Notes: generated by a model from the letters alone, not told the origin. A DNA stretch of 64,000 nucleotides from Pirellulales bacterium (GCA_022448265.1 JAKVCC010000015.1:57375-121374), one strand, 5' to 3'; positions 51,768 through 62,011 are shown, counted from the first letter of the stretch. A program made the numbers and translations.

Positions 51768-52880
51768 CTAATAAACTCCAACTATAGTCGCTTCCGAAAG
51801 TTCGTGAAACGGCCGCACGCCGCTGATGCCGTCCCAAGGAAATTTTTCGCAAGGGCCCTCGCGCTCGCCTTCGTCCCGTTCAAGGAATCCGGGGACAAAG
51901 AACTCCTGAGTGAGGGTCGTCAGTTTTGCCCGACCGGTTTCACCATAGCCGGCCAGTTGGCTGGGGTCTGCGAAGTCAACGACCTCGACCACAGCCCGAG
52001 GCTGCGGGGCGTAGTACGTGATTTTGTAATCATTGGCGGCGTTGCACGGGCCGCTGGCGGCCAGTCCCATCAGTGTGTTGCCGTAGGTCGGAGTCATGAA
52101 GATGCCGCTTTCCTCGGGGGGGCCGCCAAAGAGCTCCTCGACACAAAAGCGGGTCCACTGCGGCGTAAACTCCGTACCCCCCGAAAAAATGCCCGTGATC
52201 CCCATTTCGCCGATACTTGTGCCGCGCTGCTCCAATTCCAAACAAAGCGATTCGATGAGCTTGGGTGTGCCGAACATGCATTTGACGTCGTGTCCGGCGC
52301 TGAGTACGGTTATCGCCTGATCGATACAGTGTTTTTTGTACTCCTCAAGATGCTCCATCCACCCCTTCTTGATCAACTTGATCACCCAGCGAGGATCGAG
52401 GTCGATGCAAAAACAAATTCCCTCACGATGTTGCGCCAGGTGCTCGACCGCCAGACGCAACCGTCGCGGTCCACTCGGACCGAGCATCAACCAGTTGGCC
52501 CCGACGGGGAAGTAGTCGGCCGGTAAGGTGTCGCTGAAAAGTGAATAGTCAGTGCGGAAGTCGTCGATCGCGATGCGGCTCTTAGGAATGCCAGTCGTAC
52601 CCCCCGTTTCAAAAACGTAGACTCGTTTGTCAGCCAGACCGCGAGGCACCCAGCGCCGAACAGGACCACCGCGAAGCCACTGGTCTTCGAAGAGCGGAAA
52701 CTTTTTCAGGTCGTCGTAGCACTGAACTTCGGTGAGCGGGTCGAAGTTCAGCTCCGACCGTTTCTCCAACCAGAAAGGGCACCCCGTCGATTCGTGGAAG
52801 TGCCAGGCTACCACTTCGGCCGTATGGGCATCGAGCTGTTGGCGGGCGGAGTCAAATGCGTGGTGCACTACATCGGTCAC
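51768..52880 (-). CDS. AMP-forming ligase (phenylacetate-CoA ligase/LuxE-like) protein
   Basis: 'VYVFETGGTTGIPKSRIAI' A3-type motif; 'ITGIFSGGTEFTPQW', 'YGNTLMGLA'; probable GTG start. Confidence 0.75.
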   Translation of the reverse strand: MTDVVHHAFDSARQQLDAHTAEVVAWHFHESTGCPFWLEKRSELNFDPLTEVQCYDDLKKFPLFEDQWLRGGPVRRWVPRGLADKRVYVFETGGTTGIPKSRIAIDDFRTDYSLFSDTLPADYFPVGANWLMLGPSGPRRLRLAVEHLAQHREGICFCIDLDPRWVIKLIKKGWMEHLEEYKKHCIDQAITVLSAGHDVKCMFGTPKLIESLCLELEQRGTSIGEMGITGIFSGGTEFTPQWTRFCVEELFGGPPEESGIFMTPTYGNTLMGLAASGPCNAANDYKITYYAPQPRAVVEVVDFADPSQLAGYGETGRAKLTTLTQEFFVPGFLERDEGEREGPCEKFPWDGISGVRPFHELSEATIVGVY

Positions 52881-53010
52881 GGTCACACACCCAAACAGAA
52901 ACAGTGGACCAGCGATAGTTCGCGCACGATGACGGCACTCTGTTGGCAACGTTAGAGAGTGAACCAAGCTGGCATGAACCCATGGTTCATCGAATCCAGC
53001 GGGCACCAAT

Positions 53011-53475
53011 TTATTGTAGAGAAGTCGCCGATTCTGGATCGCTGCTTAGTTGGGCCAAAACTTGAATCACTCCGTTGAGGTGTGCCAGTCGCGGACCAAA
53101 ACGATCGACAAACTCGTTTAGCATGAATTCGCCATCTTCCATGCCTTCGGCCGTGTCACAGATTTCCTCGGTGAGGCGTTCCAGGTACTGAAGATGAACC
53201 CTACTCAGTGACTCGGCTGCCTCTCGGCAATTGTCGGCCAGGCCGGGGTTGGCAGTGCGCCAGTGATGCAACTCCTGGGCCCGCTGCTTTTGGCCGGTAG
53301 CCATGACACCGACCAGTTCTTCCAATATTTCATTTGTGCGATCTTGAGCGGCCAATACTTCGCGAAGCAACTCAGAATGTTCGGCATGGGCGTTGCCGGA
53401 GGCCGTGTCGCTGCTTCCTGCGGACACGTCTACCTGAGAAAAAATAGGCGGCGCGGTGGGTTGGCTTTGGGACAT
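53011..53475 (-). CDS. hypothetical protein
   Basis: ORF; start set at MSQSQPTAPP; compositionally protein-like. Confidence 0.55.
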   Translation of the reverse strand: MSQSQPTAPPIFSQVDVSAGSSDTASGNAHAEHSELLREVLAAQDRTNEILEELVGVMATGQKQRAQELHHWRTANPGLADNCREAAESLSRVHLQYLERLTEEICDTAEGMEDGEFMLNEFVDRFGPRLAHLNGVIQVLAQLSSDPESATSLQ

Positions 53476-53790
53476 CGAGAAATCGTTTCCTTTCGCAAGG
53501 AGTGGGTGGGAATGGTGGGAAGGAGCTGGTCGCACTACCGCCAAAATTCGCGTACCAAGAATTGCCTTCCAGTCGCCCAGCGGGGTGCCAGCAGTTTGCA
53601 AGCCGCTCGGTGTCTTCCGCCCATTCTAATGAAAGTTGCGAGAATTTCCAGCTTGACGGTGTATTCGCAGGCCCACGGAGCTAAAGTCCCTCCCCGCCCA
53701 GGTTCGATGAGGGGGTAGGCGACTCATGTTTACGGGGGCTCTTCAACTCAAGATTCGCGCTGTCCCGGTCATTCCCTTGAGACCCAGCCG

Positions 53791-54528
53791 ATGAATGTCA
53801 AATCCTCTAAACCCTTATCAGCCTTTGGCTTTTTGACTGTTCAGGAAGATCCTGACCACGGTTTTTTTGGCGGGTATCTGGTGCTATCAGAATTGGGCCG
53901 ACCGCTTGAATTTCATTGCAGTACCCCTCTATTGCCCAATCAAGCTCAGAAAATCTTATATGGAGCGACGTTGCGGTCGTACGTGTTAGGGGAAGTAATC
54001 GGGCAAACCCTGGTTGAAAAATCTCAGTTGCCTGTGCTGGCAGTGCTGACTGATCAGGCTGAAATGATGAGCATGGCGGACCTGCGTCCCGAACTGCTGC
54101 TCTGCGTGGAGACGATCCCCGAAAAAACCGAGATGATGCCGCACCCCGTCGAACCGACTGGGCTGGCATTAGAAGTCGCTGCCGAGGAGGTACAGGATGG
54201 CACCAACGAGTGCGTCCGCGTCTGCCCTGATGACCAACCTGGACGGCCTACCGATGGGGGGCCCAAGGAGTTGGACGCCCAGACAGGAGAAGCTACGCCG
54301 GCGACAGGCGCAGGCGTCCAGTCCCTGGAGCTGGTACTCGACACCTATCGTTTGTGGGGCAGCCCAGGTTGCATCAGGCGACCTGACGATTTGAACGCGG
54401 CGCTCGAGCGTTTGGCGGTTCACGTTGAACTTACGGAGCCGTTTGAGCGGGTTCGCGAAGCGATTCGCGAAGCGCAGCGTGTCAGCACACCTCCCGGCGA
54501 CGAGTCCCATGAATCTTTCGCAGCCTAA
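53791..54528 (+). CDS. hypothetical protein
   Basis: 245 aa ORF immediately upstream of and overlapping the helicase gene. Confidence 0.7.
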   Translation: MNVKSSKPLSAFGFLTVQEDPDHGFFGGYLVLSELGRPLEFHCSTPLLPNQAQKILYGATLRSYVLGEVIGQTLVEKSQLPVLAVLTDQAEMMSMADLRPELLLCVETIPEKTEMMPHPVEPTGLALEVAAEEVQDGTNECVRVCPDDQPGRPTDGGPKELDAQTGEATPATGAGVQSLELVLDTYRLWGSPGCIRRPDDLNAALERLAVHVELTEPFERVREAIREAQRVSTPPGDESHESFAA

Positions 54529-56248
54529 TTGGTGGTCCAACGTCCTTTCGCATTCGCGCCTGGCGCTCGAAATTCACAGGCCAGATTTTCTGCCTTTGGA
54601 CTGGCAAGCAGAGCAACCGGCCGCAATCACAGTCCCCTTTCAGGCACCCCGCGTTCAAACCGTGGGATGCTTGTTTCCCGAGGGCGGAGCCGCTTTGGTT
54701 GGAAACGGGCCACTGTCTTTTCAGACCCGCGTTGCTCCCCAGCCAACCAAGCCAATGATTTTGCCAGAGCCGTCGGCGCCGCGACTGCTAAGAGCGGGTG
54801 GCAAGAGCCACACGCGCGTGCGGCCTCCCGCCGACGTGGTGAAGCTCGAAGATCGGCTCCTTTATTTGCTGCAGCCCCCTTTGGAGAATCTGTTTGCCAG
54901 CGAAGCGATGGACTTTCCGTTTCGGCCATTTCGCTACCAGTTTGACGGGATCGCGTTTCTTTACCCCCGGCACGAGGCTGTTTTGGCTGACGAAATGGGC
55001 TTGGGCAAGACTATGCAAGCGATCGTAGCTATGCGTTTGCTGGCCCATCAAGGCCATTTGCGCCGCTCGCTGATCGTGTGTCCTAAACCGCTTGTGACGA
55101 ATTGGAAACGGGAAATCGGCCAATGGGCACCCGAACTTCCCGTCACAATTGTGGAAGGCAAGCAGCAGCGTCGTCACTGGCTGTGGGAAAATGTTAACCG
55201 GGGAGTGTTGCTTGTGAACTATGAGTCCTTGGTGCGAGATTCACCTCAAGCCACTGCTACGTGTTCGCCCTTCGACTTGATGATCATTGATGAAGCGCAG
55301 CGGATCAAAAATGGTCTCAGCACGACCAGCGGGGTGGTTTGCTCAGTCCCGAGACGGCGTAGCTGGGCTCTGACCGGGACTCCTATCGAAAATAGCGTGG
55401 AAGATCTGGTTGGCATTTTCCAATTTGTTTCTCCCGGTTGTTTACAGCCCGAGATGAAAATCCCGGCAATACGCCATTCGGTTCGCGACTACGTTCTTCG
55501 GCGTAGCAAAGATCAAGTGGAGATTGATCTACCCCCTAAGCTGTTTCGGGACGCCAACGTGGAACTCACGGTCGAACAACGCGACGCATATCAACTGGCC
55601 GAGGAAGAAGGCATCGTGCAGCTCCACGATATTGGCAGGGAGCTGACCATCCAGCACGTCTTTGAACTAGTCTTGCGACTAAAGCAGATTTGCAACTTTG
55701 ACCCGGTGACTGGCACCAGCTCAAAACTCGACCGGCTCACGGCCGATCTGGAGGAGTGCGCCGCCAGCGGCCGCAAAGCGATTGTCTTCAGTCAATGGGT
55801 GCAAACAATCACGCAATTGCGCGATCAACTTCAATCCTTGGGCCCACTTGAATACCACGGCAAGATCCCCTCCAGACAGCGTGATGGCGTGATCGAAGCC
55901 TTTCGTAATGATCCCGATTGCCACGTATTGCTGATGAGCTACGGCGCGGGAAGCGTCGGTCTGAATTTGCAATTTGCCGGCTATGTGTTTTTGTTTGACC
56001 GCTGGTGGAATCCGGCTGTGGAAGACCAAGCCATTAATCGAGCGCACCGTATTGGCGCGAGTGGTCCAGTGACTGTAACACGATTCCTAGCAATGGGAAC
56101 CATTGAAGAACGCATCAACAACATACTGGAAAAAAAGCGGGAACTATTCAATGCTGTTTTCGATGCGACTGCGCCGGCCGGAAAAATGGGCATGTCGCGC
56201 GAAGAAATCTTTGGCCTGTTCCAACTCAACTTCCCTGAAGTTGCATAG
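54509..56248 (+). CDS. SNF2-family DEAD/DEAH box helicase
   Basis: 'AVLADEMGLGKTMQAIVAMRLL', 'LMIIDEAQRIKN', 'ALTGTPIENSVEDLVGIFQFV', 'AGYVFLFDRWWNPAVEDQAINRAHRIG'. Confidence 0.96.
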   Translation: MNLSQPNWWSNVLSHSRLALEIHRPDFLPLDWQAEQPAAITVPFQAPRVQTVGCLFPEGGAALVGNGPLSFQTRVAPQPTKPMILPEPSAPRLLRAGGKSHTRVRPPADVVKLEDRLLYLLQPPLENLFASEAMDFPFRPFRYQFDGIAFLYPRHEAVLADEMGLGKTMQAIVAMRLLAHQGHLRRSLIVCPKPLVTNWKREIGQWAPELPVTIVEGKQQRRHWLWENVNRGVLLVNYESLVRDSPQATATCSPFDLMIIDEAQRIKNGLSTTSGVVCSVPRRRSWALTGTPIENSVEDLVGIFQFVSPGCLQPEMKIPAIRHSVRDYVLRRSKDQVEIDLPPKLFRDANVELTVEQRDAYQLAEEEGIVQLHDIGRELTIQHVFELVLRLKQICNFDPVTGTSSKLDRLTADLEECAASGRKAIVFSQWVQTITQLRDQLQSLGPLEYHGKIPSRQRDGVIEAFRNDPDCHVLLMSYGAGSVGLNLQFAGYVFLFDRWWNPAVEDQAINRAHRIGASGPVTVTRFLAMGTIEERINNILEKKRELFNAVFDATAPAGKMGMSREEIFGLFQLNFPEVA

Positions 56249-56501
56249 CCTTGATTGCTTTGGAGAGACGGCTCTTCGTACGCGCCGCTTTGTTGGCGTG
56301 AATCACCCGCTTGCCAGCTGCCTGATCAAGTTTTTGTGCAGCTGCCTGATAGGCCGTCTCGCTGGCTCCAACATCGCCGGATTCAATCGCGGCGCGAACT
56401 TTGCGGACGAGCCCCCGCATGTTGGTTTTAACCGTGCGGTTTCGGAGCTGCCGCACCTTGTTTTGACGCAAACGTTTTTTGGAACTGGCAGAATTGGGCA
56501 T
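56226..56501 (-). CDS. rpsT: 30S ribosomal protein S20
   Basis: 'MPNSASSKKRLRQNKVRQLRNRTVKTNMRGLVRKVRAAIESGD', C-terminal 'GKRVIHANKAARTKSRLSKAI'. Confidence 0.95.
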   Translation of the reverse strand: MPNSASSKKRLRQNKVRQLRNRTVKTNMRGLVRKVRAAIESGDVGASETAYQAAAQKLDQAAGKRVIHANKAARTKSRLSKAIKAMQLQGS

Positions 56502-56551
56502 CGGGGCGATTTTCTTCAGGGATTTGGGTTGGGGCGTCGGCCTACCCCCAG

Positions 56552-56616
56552 TGAGTCGATCCAGGGAGTCGATCCAGGGAGTCAATCCAGGGAGTCAATC
56601 CAGTGAGTCAATCCAG
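56552..56616. repeat. tandem repeat, 5 x 13 bp, upstream of rpsT
   Basis: Consensus (T/G)GAGTC(G/A)ATCCAG repeated five times. Confidence 0.95.
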
Positions 56617-56652
56617 TGTTAACTAGGCTCGACCCTACTCTGCCGACGCAGA

Positions 56653-58143
56653 TCACTCACTATTGCGTAATTGGGTGATCTTGTCCAGCCGCTCGGCGAC
56701 GTCCCGATACCCGTAGTCGAGGCCAGCCAGCTCAGTTAAATGCTGCTCGGCCCGGTCCAATTCCCGCAAACCGGTCGAGAGGACGCCCGCGCGATAGAGG
56801 CTCAGTCGGCCAGTTTCAGAGTCCTGGCCCTCGCAGGCCTCAATCGCTTGCTCGTAGTGCGAGATGGCCAGCTTGTACTGCTCAATTTTCTGGAAACATT
56901 CACCCAGTTCCAACAACACGGTTGCCGCTCGCTTAGGATCGCCGCGCGATGTCTGCAGTAGCGGGATGGCTTCCTTAGTTTTTCCGGCCCGCTTGAGTCG
57001 GAGTCCAAGCTCAAATTTGATTTGCAGGTTCTCCGGGTCGCGGTCGGTGCGCGCGGCATAAATCTCCAACTCGATCTGATTGGCCTGCTGACGCCACTGC
57101 GACACTAACTGCTGACTCTCCTCGCTCGCTTTGAACTGGTGCTGTTGCTCGGCGATCGCCAACTGGTGCCCCGCACGCCGAATCTGGATATTTTCGAGCC
57201 GCTCCAGTAACTCAAGATGCCCCGTGCCAGCGACTTGCTGGCTGCGGCCGAGCGCTTGCTCTGCATCATCAAACCGGTGCTCGTGCAAATAAATATCGGC
57301 CAGGCGGAAATAGTTTTCCACTTTGGTCGGGTCGCTGCGTATCGCTTCGCGGACACGCTCTTCTGGCGTTAGGGTGGTGTCGCTAGGGCCCTGGCCGGGC
57401 GGATGTTGGGAATGCCGTGCAACCGAGTCTCTGCCCGCGTGCTGTTCCGCTCCCTCGTTTGCCGATCGTCTCCCATCGCCTGGCGCGCTCGGGTCGCGCA
57501 GCGTCGATTCGTAGCCCCCTTCTTGAATTGTCTTTTCCACTGACAGCCCGGCAATCGCCTGGCGCGCTTCCTCGTCATGTGGCTGTGCCCGGCGGACTCG
57601 TTGCCAACAGGCGATGGCTTGGTCAAACTGCCCCATCCGCTGAAGTGTCAGGCCTGCCGTGCGATTGACTTCAACGTGTTGCAGGTCGGCATCAAGGGCG
57701 CTGCGCAAGAAAAATAGTTGGCTTTCATCCGCTTGTAATTGTTCGCAAGCGTCGGCCATAGCCAGTAGCGTGGGGACGTCCCAGGGATTCAGCCTGAGAC
57801 CCTTGCATCCCGCTTGTACGGCCGCTTCCCAATTTCCTTTTCCGGCAGCCTTGGACAGTGCCGAGCGATAGCTCTTCGTCTTGAGCCTGGCCAGTTTGGC
57901 CCCTTTTTTATTGTCGTTGTATTTTTTGTAGAGATTGGTGAAAAAACTCTGCAGATAAGTCAAGTTGCCCGGGTCTTCCACGACGCATTGGGTAAATAAT
58001 TGATTGGCGTAGTCGAAATCGTTTTTCTCGGCGCACCGTTGGCCGTGTTCAAAAACCTTTTGCAGCCGCTGGCGGGAGGCGGCCGACAAAGGGACGGGTC
58101 CGGGCCCGGCGGGCACTCCCGGGGATTGGTGTTCGGCTGTCAT
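56653..58143 (-). CDS. TPR repeat protein
   Basis: Tandem TPR-like units, e.g. 'VNRTAGLTLQRMGQFDQAIACWQRVRRAQPHDEEARQAI'. Confidence 0.88.
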   Translation of the reverse strand: MTAEHQSPGVPAGPGPVPLSAASRQRLQKVFEHGQRCAEKNDFDYANQLFTQCVVEDPGNLTYLQSFFTNLYKKYNDNKKGAKLARLKTKSYRSALSKAAGKGNWEAAVQAGCKGLRLNPWDVPTLLAMADACEQLQADESQLFFLRSALDADLQHVEVNRTAGLTLQRMGQFDQAIACWQRVRRAQPHDEEARQAIAGLSVEKTIQEGGYESTLRDPSAPGDGRRSANEGAEQHAGRDSVARHSQHPPGQGPSDTTLTPEERVREAIRSDPTKVENYFRLADIYLHEHRFDDAEQALGRSQQVAGTGHLELLERLENIQIRRAGHQLAIAEQQHQFKASEESQQLVSQWRQQANQIELEIYAARTDRDPENLQIKFELGLRLKRAGKTKEAIPLLQTSRGDPKRAATVLLELGECFQKIEQYKLAISHYEQAIEACEGQDSETGRLSLYRAGVLSTGLRELDRAEQHLTELAGLDYGYRDVAERLDKITQLRNSE

Positions 58144-58217
58144 GCGATATATTCTAACAGTAGTCCTGCAACGAACAATGTTTCACGGCCGCATCCACCC
58201 CAGGAAGAAAGTCGTTC

Positions 58218-59720
58218 ATGCCACCGTTTCATGGCAAAGTCACCTTTGTGGGAGCGGGTCCCGGCGATCCGGAGTTGCTTACCCTGCGCGGGGCCGAAGT
58301 GCTTGGGCAGGCCGATATTGTTTTTTATGACTACCTCGTCAATCCGCTCCAGCTTCGCCGGGCAGCGCCTGCCGCTCAGAAGGTTTGCCTGGGAAGTCAT
58401 CGTGACGGGCGCATCCTTTCCCAGGCTGAAATCAACAAGCACGTCATTTGCGCGGCCCATAAGGGCCAACAGGTCGTAAGGCTCAAGGGGGGAGACCCCT
58501 CCATCTTTGGCCGCCTCAGCGAGGAGATTGCTGCCTTGGAAGACGCAGGTGTTTCCTACGAGATCATCCCCGGAATTACGGCAGCTCTGGCGGCCAGTAG
58601 TCATGCGGGTATCCCTCTGACCCATCGGCAGCGCGCTTCCTGCGTGGCCTTCGTTACGGGGCAGGAATGTCGCGACAAAGAGGGGGCCGAACTGGATTTT
58701 TCGAAACTGTCTGCCTTTCCAGGTACGTTGGTGTTTTATATGGGTGTGACGACCGCGCCAGTTTGGGCCGTTGAATTAATGGCCCACGGCAAGCCGGCTA
58801 AAACGCCCGTGGTTATTGTGCGTCATTGTTCTCTGCCCGCGCAGTGCACAGTGCGCACAACCCTCGGCCAGTTGCCTGAAGTATTGTCTCCAGGCAAGCT
58901 GCGTCCGCCCGCGATTGTCATCGTCGGAGACGTCGCGGAGGAGTCGTCGTCCCATACATGGTTTACGTCGCGGCCCCTCTTCGGGAGCCGCGCGCTGGTA
59001 ACCCGAGCTGCGCATCAGAGCGGTACCATGGTCGACCAGCTTACCGAACTTGGAGCGTCGGTCCTCATGCAGCCGGCCATCGAGATCACCGCTGCTGCCG
59101 ACCACAGGCCCCTCGACACAGCGATCGATAACCTGGCTCACTACGATTGGCTGGTGTTTTCCAGTGCCAATGGAGTGCAGTATTTCTTGGCACGGTTGAG
59201 GCAGTTGGGCGGCGATTTGCGCCGCCTGGGAAGCTGTCGCATCGCGGCCATAGGCCCTGCCACGGCCGCGGCGTTGGAGGCGTGTTTCCTCCGTACGGAC
59301 CTACAGCCAGACGAAAATCGGGCGGAAGCCCTCGTAGAGAAATTAGTGCCGCTAGCTACAGGAAAACGGGTATTGCTTCTCCGCGGCAGTCGCGGCCGCG
59401 AAGTATTGCAAGAATCCCTTGGCGAGGCGGGCATCGATGTTGAGCAGGTGGTTGTTTACCAAAGTCGTGATATTGAGCAGGCCGAACCGACCATTGCCGC
59501 CGCACTCCATAGCGGAGAGGTCGACTGGATCACCGTCACCAGTTCAGCCATCGCCGGATCGTTGGTGCGCATGTTTGGCGAAGATCTCAAACAGGCGCGT
59601 CTGGCCGCGATTAGCCCGCTCACTGCAAGTGTACTGGAGGAGGCCGGCTTCCCGCCAGCCGTCGTTGCCAAGGAGTATACGACCAGTGGTCTGCTGGAGG
59701 CGATCGTTGGCGAGCAGTGA
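58218..59720 (+). CDS. fused uroporphyrinogen-III C-methyltransferase / uroporphyrinogen-III synthase
   Basis: CobA-type 'GKVTFVGAGPGDPELLTLRGAEVLGQADIVFYDYLV', 'VVRLKGGDPSIFGR'; C-terminal HemD-like domain. Confidence 0.93.
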   Translation: MPPFHGKVTFVGAGPGDPELLTLRGAEVLGQADIVFYDYLVNPLQLRRAAPAAQKVCLGSHRDGRILSQAEINKHVICAAHKGQQVVRLKGGDPSIFGRLSEEIAALEDAGVSYEIIPGITAALAASSHAGIPLTHRQRASCVAFVTGQECRDKEGAELDFSKLSAFPGTLVFYMGVTTAPVWAVELMAHGKPAKTPVVIVRHCSLPAQCTVRTTLGQLPEVLSPGKLRPPAIVIVGDVAEESSSHTWFTSRPLFGSRALVTRAAHQSGTMVDQLTELGASVLMQPAIEITAAADHRPLDTAIDNLAHYDWLVFSSANGVQYFLARLRQLGGDLRRLGSCRIAAIGPATAAALEACFLRTDLQPDENRAEALVEKLVPLATGKRVLLLRGSRGREVLQESLGEAGIDVEQVVVYQSRDIEQAEPTIAAALHSGEVDWITVTSSAIAGSLVRMFGEDLKQARLAAISPLTASVLEEAGFPPAVVAKEYTTSGLLEAIVGEQ

Positions 59721-60049
59721 GCACTTGGGGGACAGGAATGAGCGACGCGGGCACATCCGTCTGCGGAGTTCGGGGAGCGTGTGGCCGAAAATTTCAACAG
59801 ACCATTGGGCGCACCGTTATTCTGCAAAACGTCGGCCATGAAGCATGGGCTGCGCCTGCTTTCGTGTCAAACTCTGCCGCCTCTTCCGACTACGGCTGTA
59901 CTCCGCATCCTACCGCTTAGACAGACCTTGCGTGGAAACGTCAGACGTTTGATGTAATGTCTGTGAACTGGCCGATCAAAAGGCAAGGGAAACATTTTGC
60001 GGTTTCGGCGCAGAGCCACTACCGCCGGTCTATTTTTAGGGATTCCTTT

Positions 60050-60289
60050 ATGCAACCACGTCAAAACCCCAAGGTGCGCGCTACTATTTACTTGCCACGT
60101 AATGTTCTCGATGAGGCGCGCGACGCGGCCGTCCATTTGGCCGGCTATCCAGCACGGCTCACGCTCACACAATTGGCCGAGAACGCCCTGCGGGCCGAGC
60201 TGCGGCGTCTGAAGATGCTCTACAATGGGGGGCAAGACTTTCCGCCGCGTAACGAAGAACTGCGTGGTGGACGTCCCATCGCCGCCTAA
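60050..60289 (+). CDS. small basic protein, possible ribbon-helix-helix-type
   Basis: 'NPKVRATIYLPRNVLDEARDAAVHLAGYPARLTLTQLAENALRAELRRL'. Confidence 0.6.
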   Translation: MQPRQNPKVRATIYLPRNVLDEARDAAVHLAGYPARLTLTQLAENALRAELRRLKMLYNGGQDFPPRNEELRGGRPIAA

Positions 60290-60318
60290 CGACAAGGGTA
60301 ATACGGCACAGGTAATCT

Positions 60319-61467
60319 TTGATGCATTTACAATCCTCCTGCTACCGCGTGTTGATGGGCTTAGCTTTATGCGCGGGTAGCGTGGGCCAATCCTACGGTG
60401 CGCCGTCAGGAAATGCGTTTGCCGATCTTACGCGCATTTGGCAAGCAGAGTTTGGTCAGTTGCCGGACGACTTCCCGCTGGCCTCCCTTTCGACTGATTT
60501 GTTGAATTACATGCCCGGTGTTGATCGTCGCCCCAATCAACCGCATCCAGCTGTTGTCCGGGTGATTGTTCCCGAGCAAGGCGCTACTTCCTACGGTAGC
60601 GGCACGCTTGTGGATGTTCGCGAAAATTTTGGCCTAGTGATTACCAATTGGCACGTTGTGCGCGACGCTCGGGGGCCGGTTGAAGTTGTTTTTCCAGGTG
60701 GCTTCACGTCCAAGGCCCGCGCGCTGAAAGTCGATGCCGATTGGGACCTGGCAGCGCTAGTGGTTTGGCGTCCAGATGTGCAACCGGTTAAAATCGCGGC
60801 CCGTGCTCCGCGCCCAGGCGATCCGTTGACCATCTGTGGATATGGTCAGGGTATGTACCGTATGGCTAGCGGTCGGTGTACCCAGTACTATGCCCCGCGG
60901 CAGGATTTTCCCCAGCAGATGGTCGAGTTGGACGTGGAAGCGCGCCAGGGGGACTCCGGAGGGCCGATTTTTAATTCGCAAGGTGAACTAGCGGGCGTCC
61001 TTTTCGGGGCGGGGCAGGGGACCACCCTGGGAAGTTTTGGGGGCCGAGTCGATTCGTTCCTGGCGACCCTTGCCCCGGACATTGGTTTACTGGCGGAGGG
61101 TGCTGCGCTGAGTACCAACCGGGAAACAGACTCTATTGGTGCGCCGCCGGTCGGTGAGGAAAGCCTCGCTACATGTTCCCGGTCCAACTTGCAGCTGAAA
61201 GAGTCTCAGCACCCGGAGTCGCCATCAGTAGTGTCGATACGGCCCGACGGTGAAGATGCGACCTCTGCCGCGGCGTGGAGCAGCACCTGGCCCGAGGATG
61301 TACTGGACACTACGGTCAGTTTACCTGCGGCAGACGAGATGGCCCGTAGCGACGCCGCCGGTTGGCAGCCGGTCGCGAGCGATTCGCTCTTTGAGCAACT
61401 TAAGACCGCACTCGCCGCGGTGGGACTGTTGGCTATTGCAGTCCAGGTGTTGCGAGTGGCCCGCTGA
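60319..61467 (+). CDS. secreted/membrane trypsin-like serine protease
   Basis: 'GSGTLVDVRENFGLVITNWHVV', 'DWDLAALVVW', 'RQGDSGGPIFNSQGELAGVLFGAG'; C-terminal TM. Confidence 0.88.
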   Translation: MMHLQSSCYRVLMGLALCAGSVGQSYGAPSGNAFADLTRIWQAEFGQLPDDFPLASLSTDLLNYMPGVDRRPNQPHPAVVRVIVPEQGATSYGSGTLVDVRENFGLVITNWHVVRDARGPVEVVFPGGFTSKARALKVDADWDLAALVVWRPDVQPVKIAARAPRPGDPLTICGYGQGMYRMASGRCTQYYAPRQDFPQQMVELDVEARQGDSGGPIFNSQGELAGVLFGAGQGTTLGSFGGRVDSFLATLAPDIGLLAEGAALSTNRETDSIGAPPVGEESLATCSRSNLQLKESQHPESPSVVSIRPDGEDATSAAAWSSTWPEDVLDTTVSLPAADEMARSDAAGWQPVASDSLFEQLKTALAAVGLLAIAVQVLRVAR

Positions 61468-61522
61468 AGTGGCCCGTCCACATTCCGCCTGCTGGTCAAT
61501 TGTACGAGGCCAGATTGCCGCC

Positions 61523-62011
61523 CTAGGGTGCGAGTTTCGCGCGGAGATCAGCGATAATTGTCGCGGGTACAAAGCGGGCCAGTTCCTGGTCGCCTGCCAG
61601 AGGGGTGATCTGTTTAATGAGTGAACTGGAGACGTGCGAAAACTCATCGTCGGCCATGAGAAAAACCGTTTCCACTTCGGGGTCTAATTTCCGATTGGCG
61701 AGTGTCATCGTGAACTCGGTTTCCATGTCGGTGAGGGAGCGTACGCCCCGAATAATCACCCGCGCATCGCACTCGCGCACAAACTGTACCGCCAAGCCCG
61801 CGAACATTTTCACTTCGACGTTCGGCAAATGACGTGTGGTGCGCTCAATCAATTCGACCCGCTGTTCGGCTGAAAACATCGATTGTTTGTCGATATTGCT
61901 GCCCACGCCGACAATCAAAACATCGACAAGCCGGCTACTCCGCTCAATGACGTTGAGGTGTCCCAAGGTCACCGGGTCGAACGAGCCTGTGTAGACAGCA
62001 CGTCGGGACAT
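61523..62011 (-). CDS. coaD: pantetheine-phosphate adenylyltransferase
   Basis: 'AVYTGSFDPVTLGHLNVIERSSRLVD', 'IIRGVRSLTDMETEFTMTLANRKL'. Confidence 0.96.
   Translation of the reverse strand: MSRRAVYTGSFDPVTLGHLNVIERSSRLVDVLIVGVGSNIDKQSMFSAEQRVELIERTTRHLPNVEVKMFAGLAVQFVRECDARVIIRGVRSLTDMETEFTMTLANRKLDPEVETVFLMADDEFSHVSSSLIKQITPLAGDQELARFVPATIIADLRAKLAP

Noticed and set aside
56552-56616. Possible CRISPR or integron-like repeats
   Set aside because: 13-bp head-to-tail units without spacers
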